Source of the DNA: Aquilaria yunnanensis | Lineage: Eukaryota > Streptophyta > Magnoliopsida > Malvales > Thymelaeaceae | NCBI GenBank assembly: GCA_039654915.1 | Contig: CM077595.1 | Span: 89,073,501-89,137,500 of the forward strand | DNA length: 64,000 nt | Reading direction: 5' to 3' | Shown here: piece after piece, positions 1-12,342 of the stretch | Position numbering within the stretch: the stretch's first letter is position 1 | How the letters are laid out: each line of letters opens with the position of its first letter | Program-made: the position numbers and the translations under genes | The notes under the pieces: model-generated | What the model was told of the DNA's origin: nothing | Database searches by the model: none | The model's input: the letters and a program-made list of their open reading frames with translations, nothing else

Positions 1-392
1 GTTTAAAATATATTTTTGTTTTGTGAAAATTTGATTTAAAATGATATATATGTGAATATGTGTATGTTTGAAATAAAATAAAATTTCATGAAAAAAATGA
101 CAAAAAATTTAAAGTTTGAGGTAAAAATGACAAAATTGAGAAGTTTCGGGAAAAATTGACAAATTCTAAAAGTTCCAGGAGCATTTGGTAGTTTGTCACA
201 TAAAATTTTGAGTCTGCCGACGTTTCTGGCCCAAATTGACAGAAAACGACAAAATTGTCAAAATCAGAAGCTTCAGGAACTTATCCAGAGGCTGAGAGAC
301 ATAAAGGACTAAAATTGTCATTTTACCAATTTAAGAGATAAGTTTGAAATTTTTTATTAATTTATCCATCAACAGTTCAGCTAAACTTCCTC

Positions 393-400
393 TATAAATA
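393..400 (+). promoter_or_regulatory. TATA box of LTR family A
   Basis: TATAAATA sits about 140 bases before a C/T-rich GC-rising leader. The same arrangement recurs in the other LTR copy near 17960. It is the probable LTR promoter. Confidence 0.6.
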
Positions 401-1019
401 GCCCCCTAAATTTTGTGATGAACACAGAAAAAAATACAGAGAAAGCTTAGAGCTCCGTTTTAAAAAATAGAGAAAATTACTGCCTTAGCCCCTGGCTCTC
501 CTTCCTTTCTCCAGAAAATCCCAAACTTTTTTATTTTGACAGTTCGACCATCTTCTTTCTTCCATTTCCCGTGCGTTCTCTCTCTCTCTCCTCTCGTTTT
601 CTCTCTCTTTCTCCTTCCTCTGCCGGCCGTCGCCTGCCGCCGCTCCGTCCGCGCCGCCGCCACGCCGCCGCTGCGTTCCTCCCTTGCGCCACCCTGCCCT
701 TCCTCTTCCTCCCCTGCGCCGTGCCTGCTCCTCCCTCCTCCTCCCTCGCGTGTGCTCTGTCTCACGTTCCCAGCAAAATTCAAAATTAAAACTAAAGGGT
801 ACAACCCTTGTTTTGTCCTCTATTTTTTTTATTTCTTTCACTTTGGTCACTAACCTTTTATTTTGTTCTTGCAGAATTAATTCCTAACTATTTTAATTTT
901 TACTTGTTTTACTTATTTGTTATTATTACTAACCCTTTTTTTTTTGTTATTAACTTACTAACAACTAACTTTTAATATTATTATTGTTACTAACCTTTTA
1001 ATTTTTGCATTATTACTAA

Positions 1020-1500
1020 CTTTTATAATTGTTGTTAACAATTAATTAACTTTTTATTATTGTTGTTAATTAATTAATTTAATTAACTTGGCTAACTTTT
1101 TATTATTGTTGTTAATTAATTTAATTAACTTGTCTAACTTTTTATTATTTTTGTTAATTAATTAATTAACTTGGCTAACTTTTATTGTTGTTAATTAATT
1201 AATTAATTAACTTGGTTAACTTTTATTGTTATTAATTAATTAATTTAATTAACTTGACCAACTTTTTATTATTGTTGTTAATTAATTAATTTAATTAACT
1301 TGACTAACTTTTTATTATTGTTGTTAATTAATTAATTTAATTAACTTGACTAACTTTTTATTATTGTTGTTAATCAATTAATTTAATTAACTTGACTAAC
1401 TTTTTATTATTGTTGTTAATCAATTAATTTAATTAAACTTGGCTAATTTTTATTATTGTTTTTAATTAATTTAATTAACTTTGCTAACCTTTATTATTAT
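1020..1500 (+). repeat. AT minisatellite in LTR family A
   Basis: A unit of roughly 50-60 bases built from TTAATTAATTTAATTAACTT followed by GGCTAAC or GACTAAC and TTTTTATTATTGTTG is repeated about eight times. The same array, with different copy number and order, is at about 18480-18850 in the other LTR copy. Confidence 0.8.
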
Positions 1501-1504
1501 TTAT

Positions 1505-1542
1505 TTTTAAAGTGGATGGCCAAAAAGCCCCACTTTATTATT
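1505..1542 (+). repeat. Conserved short inverted repeat
   Basis: AAAGTGG and CCACTTT flank a short spacer containing GGCCAAAAAGCC. The block is unchanged in the second LTR copy near 18876-18905 although the surrounding sequence has drifted. It could form a hairpin in the LTR transcript. Confidence 0.5.
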
Positions 1543-1724
1543 ATTAATTTTCCTTTATATAATTTTTTTAATTTAATTCACCTTTACCCTTACTTAAATA
1601 AATAAATGAAAATTAAAAGAAGATTATTTTTTAAGCCTAATAAGAATAATTTTTTAAAAAGCCAATTATTTTTATTTTTCTTTTATAAATTGAATAATTA
1701 TTTAAATAATAAATAACTTTCACT

Positions 1725-1940
1725 AAAAAAAAACTAAAAGAAAGATAAGAAAAAGATAAGAAAGATAAGAAAAAGATAAAAAAAGAAAAGAAAGAAAAGA
1801 AAAAGAAAAGATAAAAAAAGAAAAGAAAAAGAAAAGAAAAGAAAAAGAAAGAAAAGAAAGGAAAAATAAAACTAAAAGAAAGATAAAATCAAAAAGAAAG
1901 AAAAGAAAGAAAGAAAAGAAAGAAAAGAAAAGAAAATGTA
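1725..1940. repeat. AAAGA/GATAAGA purine-rich low-complexity tract
   Basis: About 200 bases of A and G only in the + strand, in irregular AAAGA and AGATAAG units. A shorter version is at about 20125-20230 in the other LTR copy. Confidence 0.8.
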
Positions 1941-2058
1941 AAGAATAAAAAATAAATTTTTTAGATTATTAAAAAATCTAAAAACAAAAGACTTACAAAT
2001 TAGTAATAATAAATTCCATAAAAATAATAATTATATAACTAACAATTAATTAAAGTAA

Positions 2059-2270
2059 TTTCCATATCCGGATGATCCAGCAGGATCTACGGTTTGGAAA
2101 ATATCAAACTTTCAAAATAAATAAATTAAATAAAAAGATAAAAATCCATATTTTTACGATATGGATTAAAATTTTCACCAAATTCCGTGTCCAAATGACT
2201 CGGCAGAGTCCATGGTTCGGAATAAAAATCTTCCGTGTCCAAATGACTCGACAGAGTCCATGGTTCGGAA
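2059..2270 (+). repeat. Three copies of a covarying hairpin motif
   Basis: Copies lie at 2059-2100, 2183-2222 and 2231-2270. Each has an outer stem (TTTCCA/TGGAAA or TTCCG/CGGAA), a middle stem (CCG/CGG or CCA/TGG) and an inner stem with four-base loop (GATCC-agca-GGATC, or GACTC with loops ggca and gaca). Differences between copies keep the pairing. Three more copies are in the second LTR. Confidence 0.75.
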
Positions 2271-2543
2271 GTATAAAATTCTATACAAATTAATTACCAA
2301 AAATCCACGTCCGATTAATTCAGTTAAAAATTCTAGATTGAAAATTAACTGAAATTTATTTAAAAGCAAAGCGAAACAAAATTAAAATCAACTAAGGTGC
2401 CAATTTTTGGGCGTTTTAACAAAGTTGTTTTAACGTAACCGTACTCCCGAACCCCCGAACTCTCGCAGACCAATATTTAAGGTGACCAATCGACCTAGGT
2501 AAACAGATTGGTGGCGACTCCCGAAAGCTGCGACGTTGCCACA

Positions 2544-2828
2544 CCTGTAAACTTTGAATGATCACCTAAGAGAGAGATAAAGCAAAATATTTCATATTTA
2601 CTATATGTAAACTTAAAAATTTTATAATATATTAATATATACCTCGAGTCGATTCTTTATCAGGTTAATTTTATATAAAACCGAAACCAACCCGCAACCT
2701 GATGATTTTTTCATTTATAGAACCAACTAGTGAATATGATTAATTTTTTACCCAACCCAACATGACTCATCCCTATTGCGTTGGGTAAACCCACAGTTTT
2801 ACTCAACTCATGTTCACCTCTATCATCT
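2544..2828. mobile_element. Right end of a hAT-type non-autonomous element
   Basis: The stretch has the repeated AACCC/GGGTT style of small plant hAT derivatives and ends CATGTTCACCTCTA. This mirrors the TAGAGGTGAGCATG end at 17408. Its left end is not in the window. The layout fits LTR family A having inserted into a hAT element, as it did at 17459. Confidence 0.5.
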
Positions 2829-3389
2829 AGTGACTTAAAGGAAAAATTACTGAAAATGCAGACCAAAAGTGTCATTTCCCCAAATGTGAAAATTGGACAA
2901 GGAGGTGTCCAAAATTAATACTGATTTTTTCACATTTAACCTCAGATGCAACTCCCACCTTCATCTAATGAAACGCCTTTGTTTGGAAGCTTTTCATAAT
3001 GGAAGGAGCGAAGCAACAAGCCGGCGACACCAAAACGTGAGAGACTTGAACTCGCTAAATACACAGAATTTGGGACGCTCAAACTGGAGCTGGCAAATGG
3101 TATCTTTATGGCACTGAAAAATCTTTGCATACAGATTTAAATCATTTGATGAGCTAATATGCATAGTTTTGGAAGTTTGATGAATAGATGGGCATGAAAA
3201 GAAGTTTCATGGACTGATGGGTATATTCCTAAACGTTTGATGGTCATTATGGGATATAGGCCCACCAAAACAAAACAAAAAAACTTTATGGAACTGGGTA
3301 CGGATTGTCGGAGGTCCATCGGTAAATCAGTCTTTTCTTGTTGCTTCACATTGCTTTTACTTTGACTGAAAAAAGATTCAACAGTAGTG
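2829..3389. other. Intergenic, no gene recognised
   Basis: About 560 bases with short open frames (2893-3117 +, 3137-3463 -) that show no domain or motif I recognise. The minus-strand one runs into the adjacent MULE terminus. No RNA gene or promoter stands out. Confidence 0.4.
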
Positions 3390-3398
3390 CTTGGAATT

Positions 3399-5083
3399 GG
3401 CCAGAGTGGGCCAATAACCCCCCAACTTGCATGAAACAGACGAGTTAGTCCCTGAACTTGCACTCAGTAGAGAGAAGCTCCCAAACTTATGATAATAAGT
3501 GACAGTCCATTTTGCACCACATCAAGCATCCTTTCATCGGTTGAATTGCACTATTGGCCTTTGAACTCATTTAGTTGTTCAATTTCCTTTCTAGATACCT
3601 CATACTTATAATTTAATAGCTTAAGTTGATGTTTACTTTATTTCATAATATAAAATATTCATCTTAATATTTTTAATTTTTTTTATCAGTTTATGTCCAT
3701 AAAAAAAGCAGATGCTTTGTTTTTCATGTATTTTTTTTATGAATTGGCAATTTGAACAATACTCACTTTATATAGGAATAGTGTACAATAATATATTAAA
3801 ATTAAATAAAACAAAATGGCACATCATACTTCAACATATCCTAGCATCATCATTATCATCATCATTATTATTGTTATGTAAAGGAATTCTCAAGTGATAA
3901 CTAAAAGATGAAGTATTAAACTTTAAATAATATTAAATTCACATAAAAAAAATACTTGGTGCTTTTTTTTTTATGTATTTTTTAACACAAAATATATTAA
4001 TTTTTTTAATTAAATAATGCCACTTTCAGTAAACGAAATTTCCCTTTCAATAGAGTACATGACCTATCTAATCTATAGCTAGTATGTTTTTGCAATAAAA
4101 AATACATCAAGTCATGCACTATATGCAACAAAAAAATACTACCTTTATTAACATTTGTTTATTCTTTAATGCAAAATTATACTAGTATATATTTAAAAAT
4201 ACTAGCATATGTTTTGCATTAAAAAATATAATGATGTAGGATGTCATTGATTAAATGGACAAATAGTACAAGATGATTACTGGTGATGAAATCATATGGA
4301 TCAATTGTTTAAATCAAATGGTTTACACATAGCTTGGACTGCTAGGCATCTATTTTTTCATTATTGATAGTGAAACGCAAAGAAATGAAACAAGTAGGAA
4401 AAAAAATTGTCAAAAATTTTCACAAATTGCATACAAAAGTCTTTTTAAATTCAAGGTATCAATATATAATTTGATGAACGGATAGCTAGTTATTGGATAC
4501 AAAGAAAAAAAACCCTGATATTTTTATATCTTGGTTTCTTCTTTTTTGTATTTTATTGCAAATAAACTAATGTTTCACCGAAAGTAATTTTTTTTATTGT
4601 ATAAAGTACATGATTTGATGTATTTTTTACTGCAAAAATATACTAGCTATAGATTGCATGTGTCATGTACTTTATGTAAAGGAAAATTTTGTTTACTGAA
4701 AATGGTAGTATTATTTAATTAAAAAATTAATATGTTTTATATTAAAAATATATGGAAAACAAAGCATCTGATTTTTTTATGGACATAAACTGATAAAACA
4801 AATTAAAAATATTAAGATAGATATTTTATACTATGAAAAAAAGGTAAACATCAACTTAAGCAACAAAATTATAAGTATAAGATATCTAGAAAGGAAATTG
4901 AACAACTAAATGAGTCCAAGGGTTAATAGTACAGTTCAGCCAAAGGAGGGATGACTAATGTGGCACAAAATAAATTGAGTTGCCCTATTTTCATAAGTTT
5001 GAGAGCTTCCCTTCACTGAATCTAAGTTTAGAGACTAACTCCTCCATTTCATGTAAGTTGGAGGTTGTTAGCGCACTTTGGCC
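3399..5083. mobile_element. Fold-back Mutator-like element with long TIRs
   Basis: The termini are inverted repeats: the left begins GGCCAGAGTGGGCCAATAAC and the right, read in reverse, GGCCAAAGTGCGCTAACAAC. Pairing continues inward, left arm to about 4180 and right arm from about 4540, so most of the element folds back on itself. The left arm has an extra block of about 220 bases (about 3735-3950) with no partner. Flanking 9-mers CTTGGAATT (3390-3398) and TTTGAAATT (5084-5092) match at seven of nine, with two transitions, and are probably the TSD. No transposase is seen. Confidence 0.8.
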
Positions 5084-5092
5084 TTTGAAATT

Positions 5093-7403
5093 TCACTAGC
5101 TTAAGTTTGAGAGATTTTTTTTTTTTTTCGTGGGGTTCTGATTCTTCTGAATTAAATAAAAAAATCAAGTGAGAAAGTTCCTACCTTGCTAATGGTCTAA
5201 TCCATATCTATGGGCCAAATCCATTGAGAAAGTTCGTACCTTCTTTGCTAGGCAGTCAACCGCACTAAAACATTTTTAATTCATTAATTAAGTTGTTAAC
5301 GATTTCTTCTTCATCATTGAAATCATAACACTAATAATTGTGATCTTATTATTATTTGATGATGATCTTATTCTTTGTGTAGTTTGTAAGTTTCACATAT
5401 ATGAAAAATATATTTTAATTTTTTTAATTTAATTAATTTCTTAAATTAATTAGAATTCAAATAGCCCTAACTATTCTAACTATTGTGTCTTTTGCAAGTG
5501 ACATATCTTTTCTTGAATAATTGCATCAACTCCCAAAAATATATTTTTATGAATGGTTGCATTCATTATGTGAGTAGTTGTGATTTTTCATTTTTTATAT
5601 AAGCGAGTCATTTCATAAATTTGAAAGAAATTTTTTATAGAGCTTTATTTGTATCTTAAAAGCATATTCTTTGTACTTTATAGTGGAAAAATAATTTCTT
5701 TAGGAAAGTAAAATATTTTGACGCCTCAAAACGTTCTTTCTTCTCCATCCTTTCTTATTTTTATAACACTTATTTAAACACTTAACCCTTCTATCCTGTT
5801 GTTCCTTTTACTCATACTGTCCCAGCTACTGCTAAAGCATATACGTTTGCAAATTACAAACCTATATTCTGTGCTCATAATAATATATATCTCTACCTTT
5901 GAGGCCTATCCATCATATTCATAATATTCTCACTTCCTCTGAAGATTTGATTCGCGCAGAACTCGATCTAGCTAATTTTTTTTTAATTTTTTCTTGGATT
6001 TGTCTTTTTAATTGGTTCCTAACTTATGCATTTTGCAATTGGTTGCCTTTTGCCTCACCAATTATGCCCAAGAACGGTCTCCTTTAATTTAAATAACTTG
6101 CTAGGTTACAATTCCTTGCTTTCCATTATATGGTATATATACGAATCGCAATATTAAAATGGTTAGTGCTGGACAACACTAAAGATTTATATTCATAAGC
6201 ATATGTATCAACATTTCCAGAGCTTAACATATTATTGCAACCCAAAATAAATCTGTTTTGATTAACACTACACTCCTATGAGCCGAATCTGATTATTAGC
6301 TGATCTGTTTTATTTGCCCAATTGTCTCCTAAATCATTTTTTTTTAATTTTCAGAATATACGTTACTTGAGAAGTACTCATACAGTTGGATTTAACACGA
6401 ATATAGCAATACATAACTTCTTCTTCTTCTGTTTTTTTTTCCTAAGTTTACTTTTTCCAGTATATTAATTTGTTTAAAGTGTTCGATCAAGCAATATTAC
6501 ATGCCCTTCGAATGCAATTCAACAGTATATTACAAAAATACGTTCAATGAACTCTTTAGTTTCGATATTTAATTATGCGGCAAGTAAATTAAATATTCTC
6601 TTTACTTCATTATATATGTTTTTTTTATAAAAATTGTAAATATTGTGTCACGTAAATATGTTTAAAAAAATTGTCAACTTAACTCAACATAACTACAACA
6701 ACGAACATTTATATATCGGCTCCAGCTAGAGACGGGTGCTGGAAAATGTTGGAGAAGCCCATAAAATAACCCTTTTTATTTTAAATATAGTTAAAATGTT
6801 TTTTTTTCTCTGAACAGCAAGAGCAAGTATTATTGATAAAAATATTATTTAGTTCATCCGACGCTTTACAACGGACAAATCTGAATGGCCCATTTTTTAA
6901 ATTGGTAGCTACAAAAAAATCATGTGGAGTATAGAAAACGGTTAAGACTTATGAGTTATTTCTCCAGAATTACACTAGTTTATCTGAAAGGCTTCAGTTT
7001 GATCTGGTTTTCATTCATTTATTCAGTATCGCAGGGATACGTATTAGTCAGTTTATATGTCTATATTATTCTTTAGTATCCTATGTCATTTATTTATAAA
7101 ATGTTGTTTGGCTCACTGTGGTAATTAGAATAAAGTACATTCCTATAAAAAAAATTGTATTATTGATAAAATAAAATATAAAAGTACAAATTTAAGTTCT
7201 AGGAAGTTACTGGAACCTTTTACTCCAAGAAACCCTAAAAATCATATAATGACATCCATCTCCCAATGACACCCCTTTCAATATATCCCATAACCTAAAA
7301 ACACATAATAATCCTTACTAACAACAAGAAGACAAGATTTAACAATTATACCTACAATCTCGAAGCCCCAAACAACAGCAAAATAGTCACCAAACCTCGA
7401 CCT
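5093..7403. other. Intergenic, AT-rich, no gene recognised
   Basis: About 2.3 kb of low-complexity AT-rich DNA. The open frame at 5899-6087 (62 codons) is short and without recognisable features. No TIRs, LTR ends or RNA genes were found. Confidence 0.4.
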
Positions 7404-7482
7404 CACTACAAGATAAATGCGCAAAAGTGACTGGATCCAAATGACTAAAAAGCGACTGAAATATTCAATCACAAAAAACTTA

Positions 7483-7778
7483 GGTGGTGTTTGGATGTGA
7501 AAATTTTTCTTATTTTTCTTTTTCAAATTTTCTTTGATAGAAGTTTGAGTACATAGGTAGTTTTAATAATGTAGAAAACCTTGTTTTCTAAATTTTAGAA
7601 AACTCATGTTATAAAATAGAAAACTTTGTTTTAGATGTTTTCCATTTTAACACATGAATTTTCCAAAGCTTAGAAAATAGAATTTTCCATATCCTTAAAA
7701 TATGTCATACACTCAAACTTTCATCAAAAAAAATTTGAAAAAAAAAAATGGGAAAATTTTCTACAACTAAACGCCATC
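7483..7778. mobile_element. Tourist-like MITE (TSD TTA)
   Basis: The left end GGTGGTGTTTGGATGTG and the right end, reversed, GATGGCGTTTAGTTGTAG are imperfect TIRs, followed inward by AAAATTTT on both sides. TTA flanks both ends (7480-7482 and 7779-7781), the 3-bp TSD of PIF/Harbinger MITEs. At 296 bp it is too small to encode anything. It lies inside the CACTA element. Confidence 0.8.
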
Positions 7779-7792
7779 TTAGTTATTAGATA

Positions 7793-8598
7793 AGAGCGAC
7801 TGAACAATGACTACTTTGTGCGACTGAAAAAGTTCCGTTGCTACTTCTTATGATTTCTTTTTACAAACTATTCAGGCTGATTTTCTTTTCTTTTTTTTTT
7901 TTTTTTTTTTTTGTGTCTTCAAACCAAAACCCACCAAATACAACTCTAGTAGTTGTCCTCATCCATTTTCCCCCTCACCACTTTCCACCAGCCCCTCCGA
8001 CAACTGCTATCCCCCTCATAGCCTTCATTGACCACGATTTACTTCATCTCGGCCCATATTTGTTTTATTTCCTTAGCTAGATCGAATTTTCGGGGTGCCG
8101 ACTATATGGAGTGAGGGGAACAGAGGTCACTGAAGAGGGTGGGGAGAGGGATTGGCAGTGGCCTAAACTTAGACATGAGCAGTGATGGTGACATGGAAGA
8201 GCGACTGAACAATGACCTGCGATTGAAAAAGTTCAATCGCTACTTCATATGATTTTTTTTACAAACTATTCAGGCTGATTTTCTTTTTCTTTTTTTTTTT
8301 TTTTTTTTGTGTGTCTTCAAATTGAAACCCACCAAATACAACTCTAGTAGCTGCCCCCATCCATTTCCCCCCTCACCACTTTCCACCAGCCCCTCTGACA
8401 ACTACTATCCCCCTCATAGCCTTTATTGACCACAATTTACTTCATCTCGACCCATATTTGTTTTATTTCCTTGGCTAGATTGAATTTTCGAGGTGCCAAC
8501 TATATGGAGTGAGGGGAACAAAGGTCACTGAAGAGGGTGGGGAGGGGGATTGGCAGTGGCCTAAACTTAGACACGAATGGTGATGGTGACATGGAAGA
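7793..8598 (+). repeat. Two-copy tandem duplication, period 405 bp
   Basis: Unit 1 is 7793-8197 and unit 2 is 8198-8598. Both start AGAGCGACTGAACAATGAC, share a poly-T run followed by a CCACC-rich block, and end near GACATGGAAGAG. They are roughly 93 to 95 percent alike by eye. The open frame at 7838-8080 is inside unit 1 and is broken in unit 2, so it is not called a gene. Confidence 0.85.
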
Positions 8599-8962
8599 GG
8601 AGTATAAGGAGCGGGCTGCCACATGTACCAACGGAGGCGCATGAGGTGGAGGCCTTGTGTTTATGTGGGAGAGAAAGTAGAAGGAGAATAGGCGGAGAAA
8701 GTGGTAGATAATAGGTGGAAAAGTTGTGTTTCTATGGGAGAGAAAGTTGAAGTTGAAAGTGGTGTTGAGAGAGCCACTGAAATTTCAAAAGAGCAACTGA
8801 ATTTTAAAATTTTGCTAAATGAATGAGTGAGGAACGACTGCCTAGGTGGTGACTGAATATTTCAATTGCTTCAAAGGTGAGCCCTACTAGAGAGCAATTA
8901 AAAGGTGACTAAAAATGCTCACAACTAAATTTAAGTTATTTTTTAGAATTTCTCTTGTAGTG

Positions 8963-9032
8963 TCATTAATCCTCCATTCTAATATTTTAATTCATATTTC
9001 AACGCCGATCCTTAAGCCCACAATCTCAATTT
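8963..9032. other. Short spacer after the CACTA element
   Basis: Unique AT-rich sequence between the CACTA end and the coding-like stretch at 9033. Nothing recognised. Confidence 0.3.
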
Positions 9033-9215
9033 TTATGGCCCCTTCCTCTGATCCTTAGCTTTATTGAGACTTTCTAAAATCCCCAAGGCTAGTTCATCAT
9101 AACCATCCAAGGACTCCTTAGTACGAATGGAAGATTTACTTCCTTGTTTATCCGCATAAAACTCTGCTCCTCCAACTGTATCCATAACAAGGTCAGAAGA
9201 ACTGTTACTTTTCAC
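9033..9215 (-). pseudogene. Possible exon remnant, unknown protein
   Basis: An open minus-strand stretch of about 60 codons has balanced, hydrophilic composition (DLVMDTVGGAEFYADKQG, then SLDGYDELALGILESLNKAK), unlike the low-complexity frames around it. It has no in-frame ATG at its upstream edge, where a GTG stands, so it would be an internal or broken exon. No domain is recognised and no neighbouring exon could be joined. It may be a decayed host gene piece or chance. Confidence 0.25.
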
Positions 9216-11410
9216 CAGTTAAATAAAACCAAGATGTGGCTAGGTGTTTGTAGAAATGCTGACATGAGTTGATAAGCTCGAATTATCAATTTAAATTTTA
9301 GAAATGGGAACCGGAGTTGGGACTACAGACTTCAAAAGTTGGATTTGCAATTACTTTCTCACCAAGCACTACCAATAGCAGCACCCCTTACCAGGGCCTT
9401 CCATCTCTGCCCGTTGGGGCGGCAAGGCTACCAGGGGACCAATGACCTCTACGACACCATCCTTATGGTTAGCTACCGCTGCTCTAGCCTAGTGGCCATT
9501 CTATGAATTGTGACCATCATAATACTTCTAGCAATGCAAATGTTGATGAAATGAGAGGGTTTTACTCCCTAAAACCTGCTGTACACAAAAGAAACCATTC
9601 CCTTTTATCAATTTTGCACACAAAAATATTTAATTTTAAAATTAAAATTAGGGTTCAAAAACAATTTCAAAAACTCAAATTTGTTTTGAATAAAAAATTC
9701 AACCAAACAATGTGAAAATCAAGCCCATAAACCATGGGGATATTTTTTCTCTAGCCTTAACACTATAAAACCGAGCCATCCATCGGTAACTTTCAAGAAT
9801 AGTGGTGGTGGAGAAGGACCTAAGTGTAGCGGGTTATGAGGATGGTAGTTTAATTGTTAGATGAAAAAGTTTCAAGGTTTCTAAGACAAAAATAAAACTT
9901 TCAGCAGTTAAAACTAGTTCTTTACTTTTTTCCCTTCAAACTTAATGTCTTAAGTTAATAGAATGTCCAAAATAAAATATTTAAAGGAGATTTGGGGGCT
10001 TTCTGTGCAAGAAATCAGAGTTAAGACCCAAAATAAAATAATAATAAAAGATTGTGAGGCGCGAATGCAATTAACCCCAACTTTCTCCATGCAAGAACAT
10101 ACAATACCCAACTGCACACAGGAAATATACTGAATTGAAATGGAATTATTTTTACATAAAGTTGATTGGAATTGGAATTGGAATTGTGTCATTTATATAA
10201 TGGGAGGTTAAATTTTTATCAGGATCGGAATCCAGCAGTGACATCTTTTCTTTTGACCTGTTGCACCACAAGAGAGGGGTTAAAGTAAAATCGATTAATT
10301 CCGACGCAAGTGGGTCGATCAGTTTGCTCTTTCTCACATGTCATTTTACTTGATAGTTCAATATTTATTCCAAGTTGACGACCCAACTTTTCTTCTCTGT
10401 TCCCTCATCCTTTTCATTTTTCAACCCACTATATATTTTAATACTAATTCCTGTCGGTTTGTAGCTTTCCATTCTCATGTTTTTGTGAACATAAAGAAAG
10501 CGTTACATAGAAGCTAAGAGCGAAAACTGGTAAATTAAAAATAACTTTGTTTCAAACTTCCAAAGAATAACTTGATTTCATATTTCCATCAAAATGACAA
10601 CACAAAGGGACACCTATAGGTAAAGTTAAGATTTGAGATGTAGTGCTACTTCACACAAAACAGACACTCAGATGTAGGATAATTGTAGTTGAGGTCCTCT
10701 ATAATTTATTCAGCAAAACCCGTTCACCTTTATATTAAGGATTGCTTACTTTTATCTTTATATTTGTAATAAATTATATTAAATTTTGTGTACTGAAAAT
10801 AACACTTGATTTCAGCTTGCATGCCTAACTAACAACTCGATTTTTGTTGCTCTTGCATCATTAAAATATTAGAAATTTTCAGAAATATGAAAACATAAAA
10901 TTTAAACAAAACATTTATCCACTGGCGGCACAAAAATAGATGGTTTTTCACTATAAAATTAGCAAATATTAGAGAGTAAGATAGGTAAAAATGAAAAAAA
11001 AATATCACTAATATATCAAGAATAATTGACATGAGTCATGGGTCTACCCATTATTTTTTAGACGTTCTGTATCATATCGGTACAGCGGTTTTCATCATGC
11101 TGCCTTTAGGATATAATAATCCAACCATCTTATTGTAACTCTATATACAAATGCACTATTGTCTACATATTTTTTTACCTAGTACTATTTGAAACATATA
11201 GAAAATAATTATTTTTTATGGAAGAAATATATAAGTAAGAAGAGAGAGGGACCAAGAGATTGTGTATCCAAAACTAATTAGCAAACACATAGATACGTAT
11301 GGCTTAGGCCCACTAGTCGTTCAGAATTTAGTATGAGAACAAAAAGCCCAAACGGTAACAAAGTGAAAAATAAACTTTATTACCGTTTGAGACAAAAAAA
11401 GGTTAAAAAC
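9216..11410. other. Intergenic, no gene recognised
   Basis: A GC-richer patch at about 9370-9500 (GCCCGTTGGGGCGGCAAGG) stands out but has no long frame. Short open frames (9503-9715 +, 9950-10192 -, 10152-10337 -, 10829-11032 -) are low-complexity and unrecognised. A small GGAATT triplication is at about 10165-10185. Confidence 0.4.
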
Positions 11411-11412
11411 TA

Positions 11413-11645
11413 TCACCTCTGTTTCATATTCTTTACATCATTTGACTTTTTTATATAGTTTGATTTAAATTTATTTATATTAGTATTTGTTAGAAAAAAT
11501 TTAAAAAAAATATTTAGAAACTATATGTCTTAATTTATCATTATTATATAAAAGTTCTTCATTTATATATTAAAATATTAAAAATTATAAATTATAAATT
11601 AATTTTTTAAAAGTAAATAGTACAAAGAATATGGGACAGATAGAG
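11413..11645. mobile_element. Stowaway-like MITE (TSD TA)
   Basis: The ends TCACCTCTGTTTCATATTC and, reversed, CTCTATCTGTCCCATATTC are TIRs of equal length, of the CTCCCTCCGTCCCATATT style of plant Tc1/mariner MITEs. TA flanks both sides (11411-11412 and 11646-11647). It is 233 bp, AT-rich and non-coding. Confidence 0.8.
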
Positions 11646-12004
11646 TAATAAAATCACAATTATTCTAAACGGCTTGAAAATTTTTTAAAACATAAGTTTT
11701 ATTTCATCAATATTTTTTTTTTGAAATAATAATTTATCTTTATCTGAGCATAAATGAAGCGTCTAGATAGGACTGGTGAAATTTTAATATAAGAGGTAAG
11801 ACGGGACACCGTTCAGAGATTACTTGATTTGACGCGGTAGCAACTCGAGTTCATTTTTGTGTGAAGATAAATAGAGCATGTGCACAATGTCAGATGAAAT
11901 CTTAGTATAGGAGCTTAGAGAGAAGACGCACATATGTTCATTCTTTTAGCCTCCCCTTGGAAATGTTAACATGCATATCTCCACGAAATTAACACACAAT
12001 TTTT

Positions 12005-12342
12005 TTTAATTTAAGTCAACTTAATTTAAAATAATTTATTTTTATTTTTAAATATTTTTCACCTAGAACCAATTTTATTTAAAATTTAATATTATATAGG
12101 TGTAATAATCCATTTGAAATAAAATTTTTATCATATTATTAAATTTCTATAAAATTTTCTTTTTCAATGTTTAAAAAAGAAAATTCATAAAAAAAATTAA
12201 TAGTATTACAAAAATTTTACAATTAATGGATTATTTCACCTAAATAATATTGACTTTCAAATGAAATTGATTTCAAGTAAAAAAGATGTAAACATAAAAA
12301 TAAGTTATTTTGAATTAAGTTGGCTTAAGTTAAAACAAATTG
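12005..12342. mobile_element. Palindromic MITE, older copy
   Basis: The two halves are inverted (AATTTAAGTCAACTTAATTT at the left against TTAAGTTGGCTTAAGTTAAA at the right), with inner blocks AAATTCATAAAA and TTTCAAGTAAAAAAGATGTA that also occur in the MITE at 12611-12954. Ends are approximate and no TSD was fixed. Confidence 0.5.

Larger units (their letters stand above)
1..2543 (+). mobile_element. Long LTR (5' edge cut by window), family A
   Basis: This is a second copy of the LTR seen whole at 17459-20776. It starts about 110 bases inside that LTR and follows it through the TATA box (393-400), the pyrimidine-rich leader (about 540-770), the AT minisatellite, the hairpin motifs and the terminal GTTGCCACA at 2543. 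No primer-binding site follows, so it is a solo LTR or a 3' LTR. Relative to the other copy it lacks about 1 kb that would lie near 1660-1680. GC-rich open frames in 460-887 lie in the leader and are not treated as genes. Confidence 0.85.
7404..8962. mobile_element. CACTA-type non-autonomous element
   Basis: The left end reads CACTACAAGATAAATG and the right end, reversed, CACTACAAGAGAAATT, the terminal form of plant En/Spm (CACTA) elements. Subterminal AGCGACTGA/GTGACTGA motifs repeat in both halves. The three bases outside each end (CCT and TCA) do not match, so the TSD is lost or one end has moved. It holds a MITE (7483-7778) and a 405-bp tandem duplication, and no transposase. Confidence 0.75.

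Noticed and set aside
460..887. Cluster of overlapping GC-rich open frames on both strands
   Set aside because: They fall in the C/T-rich leader of LTR family A, which recurs with indels in the second copy; frames are not conserved between copies.
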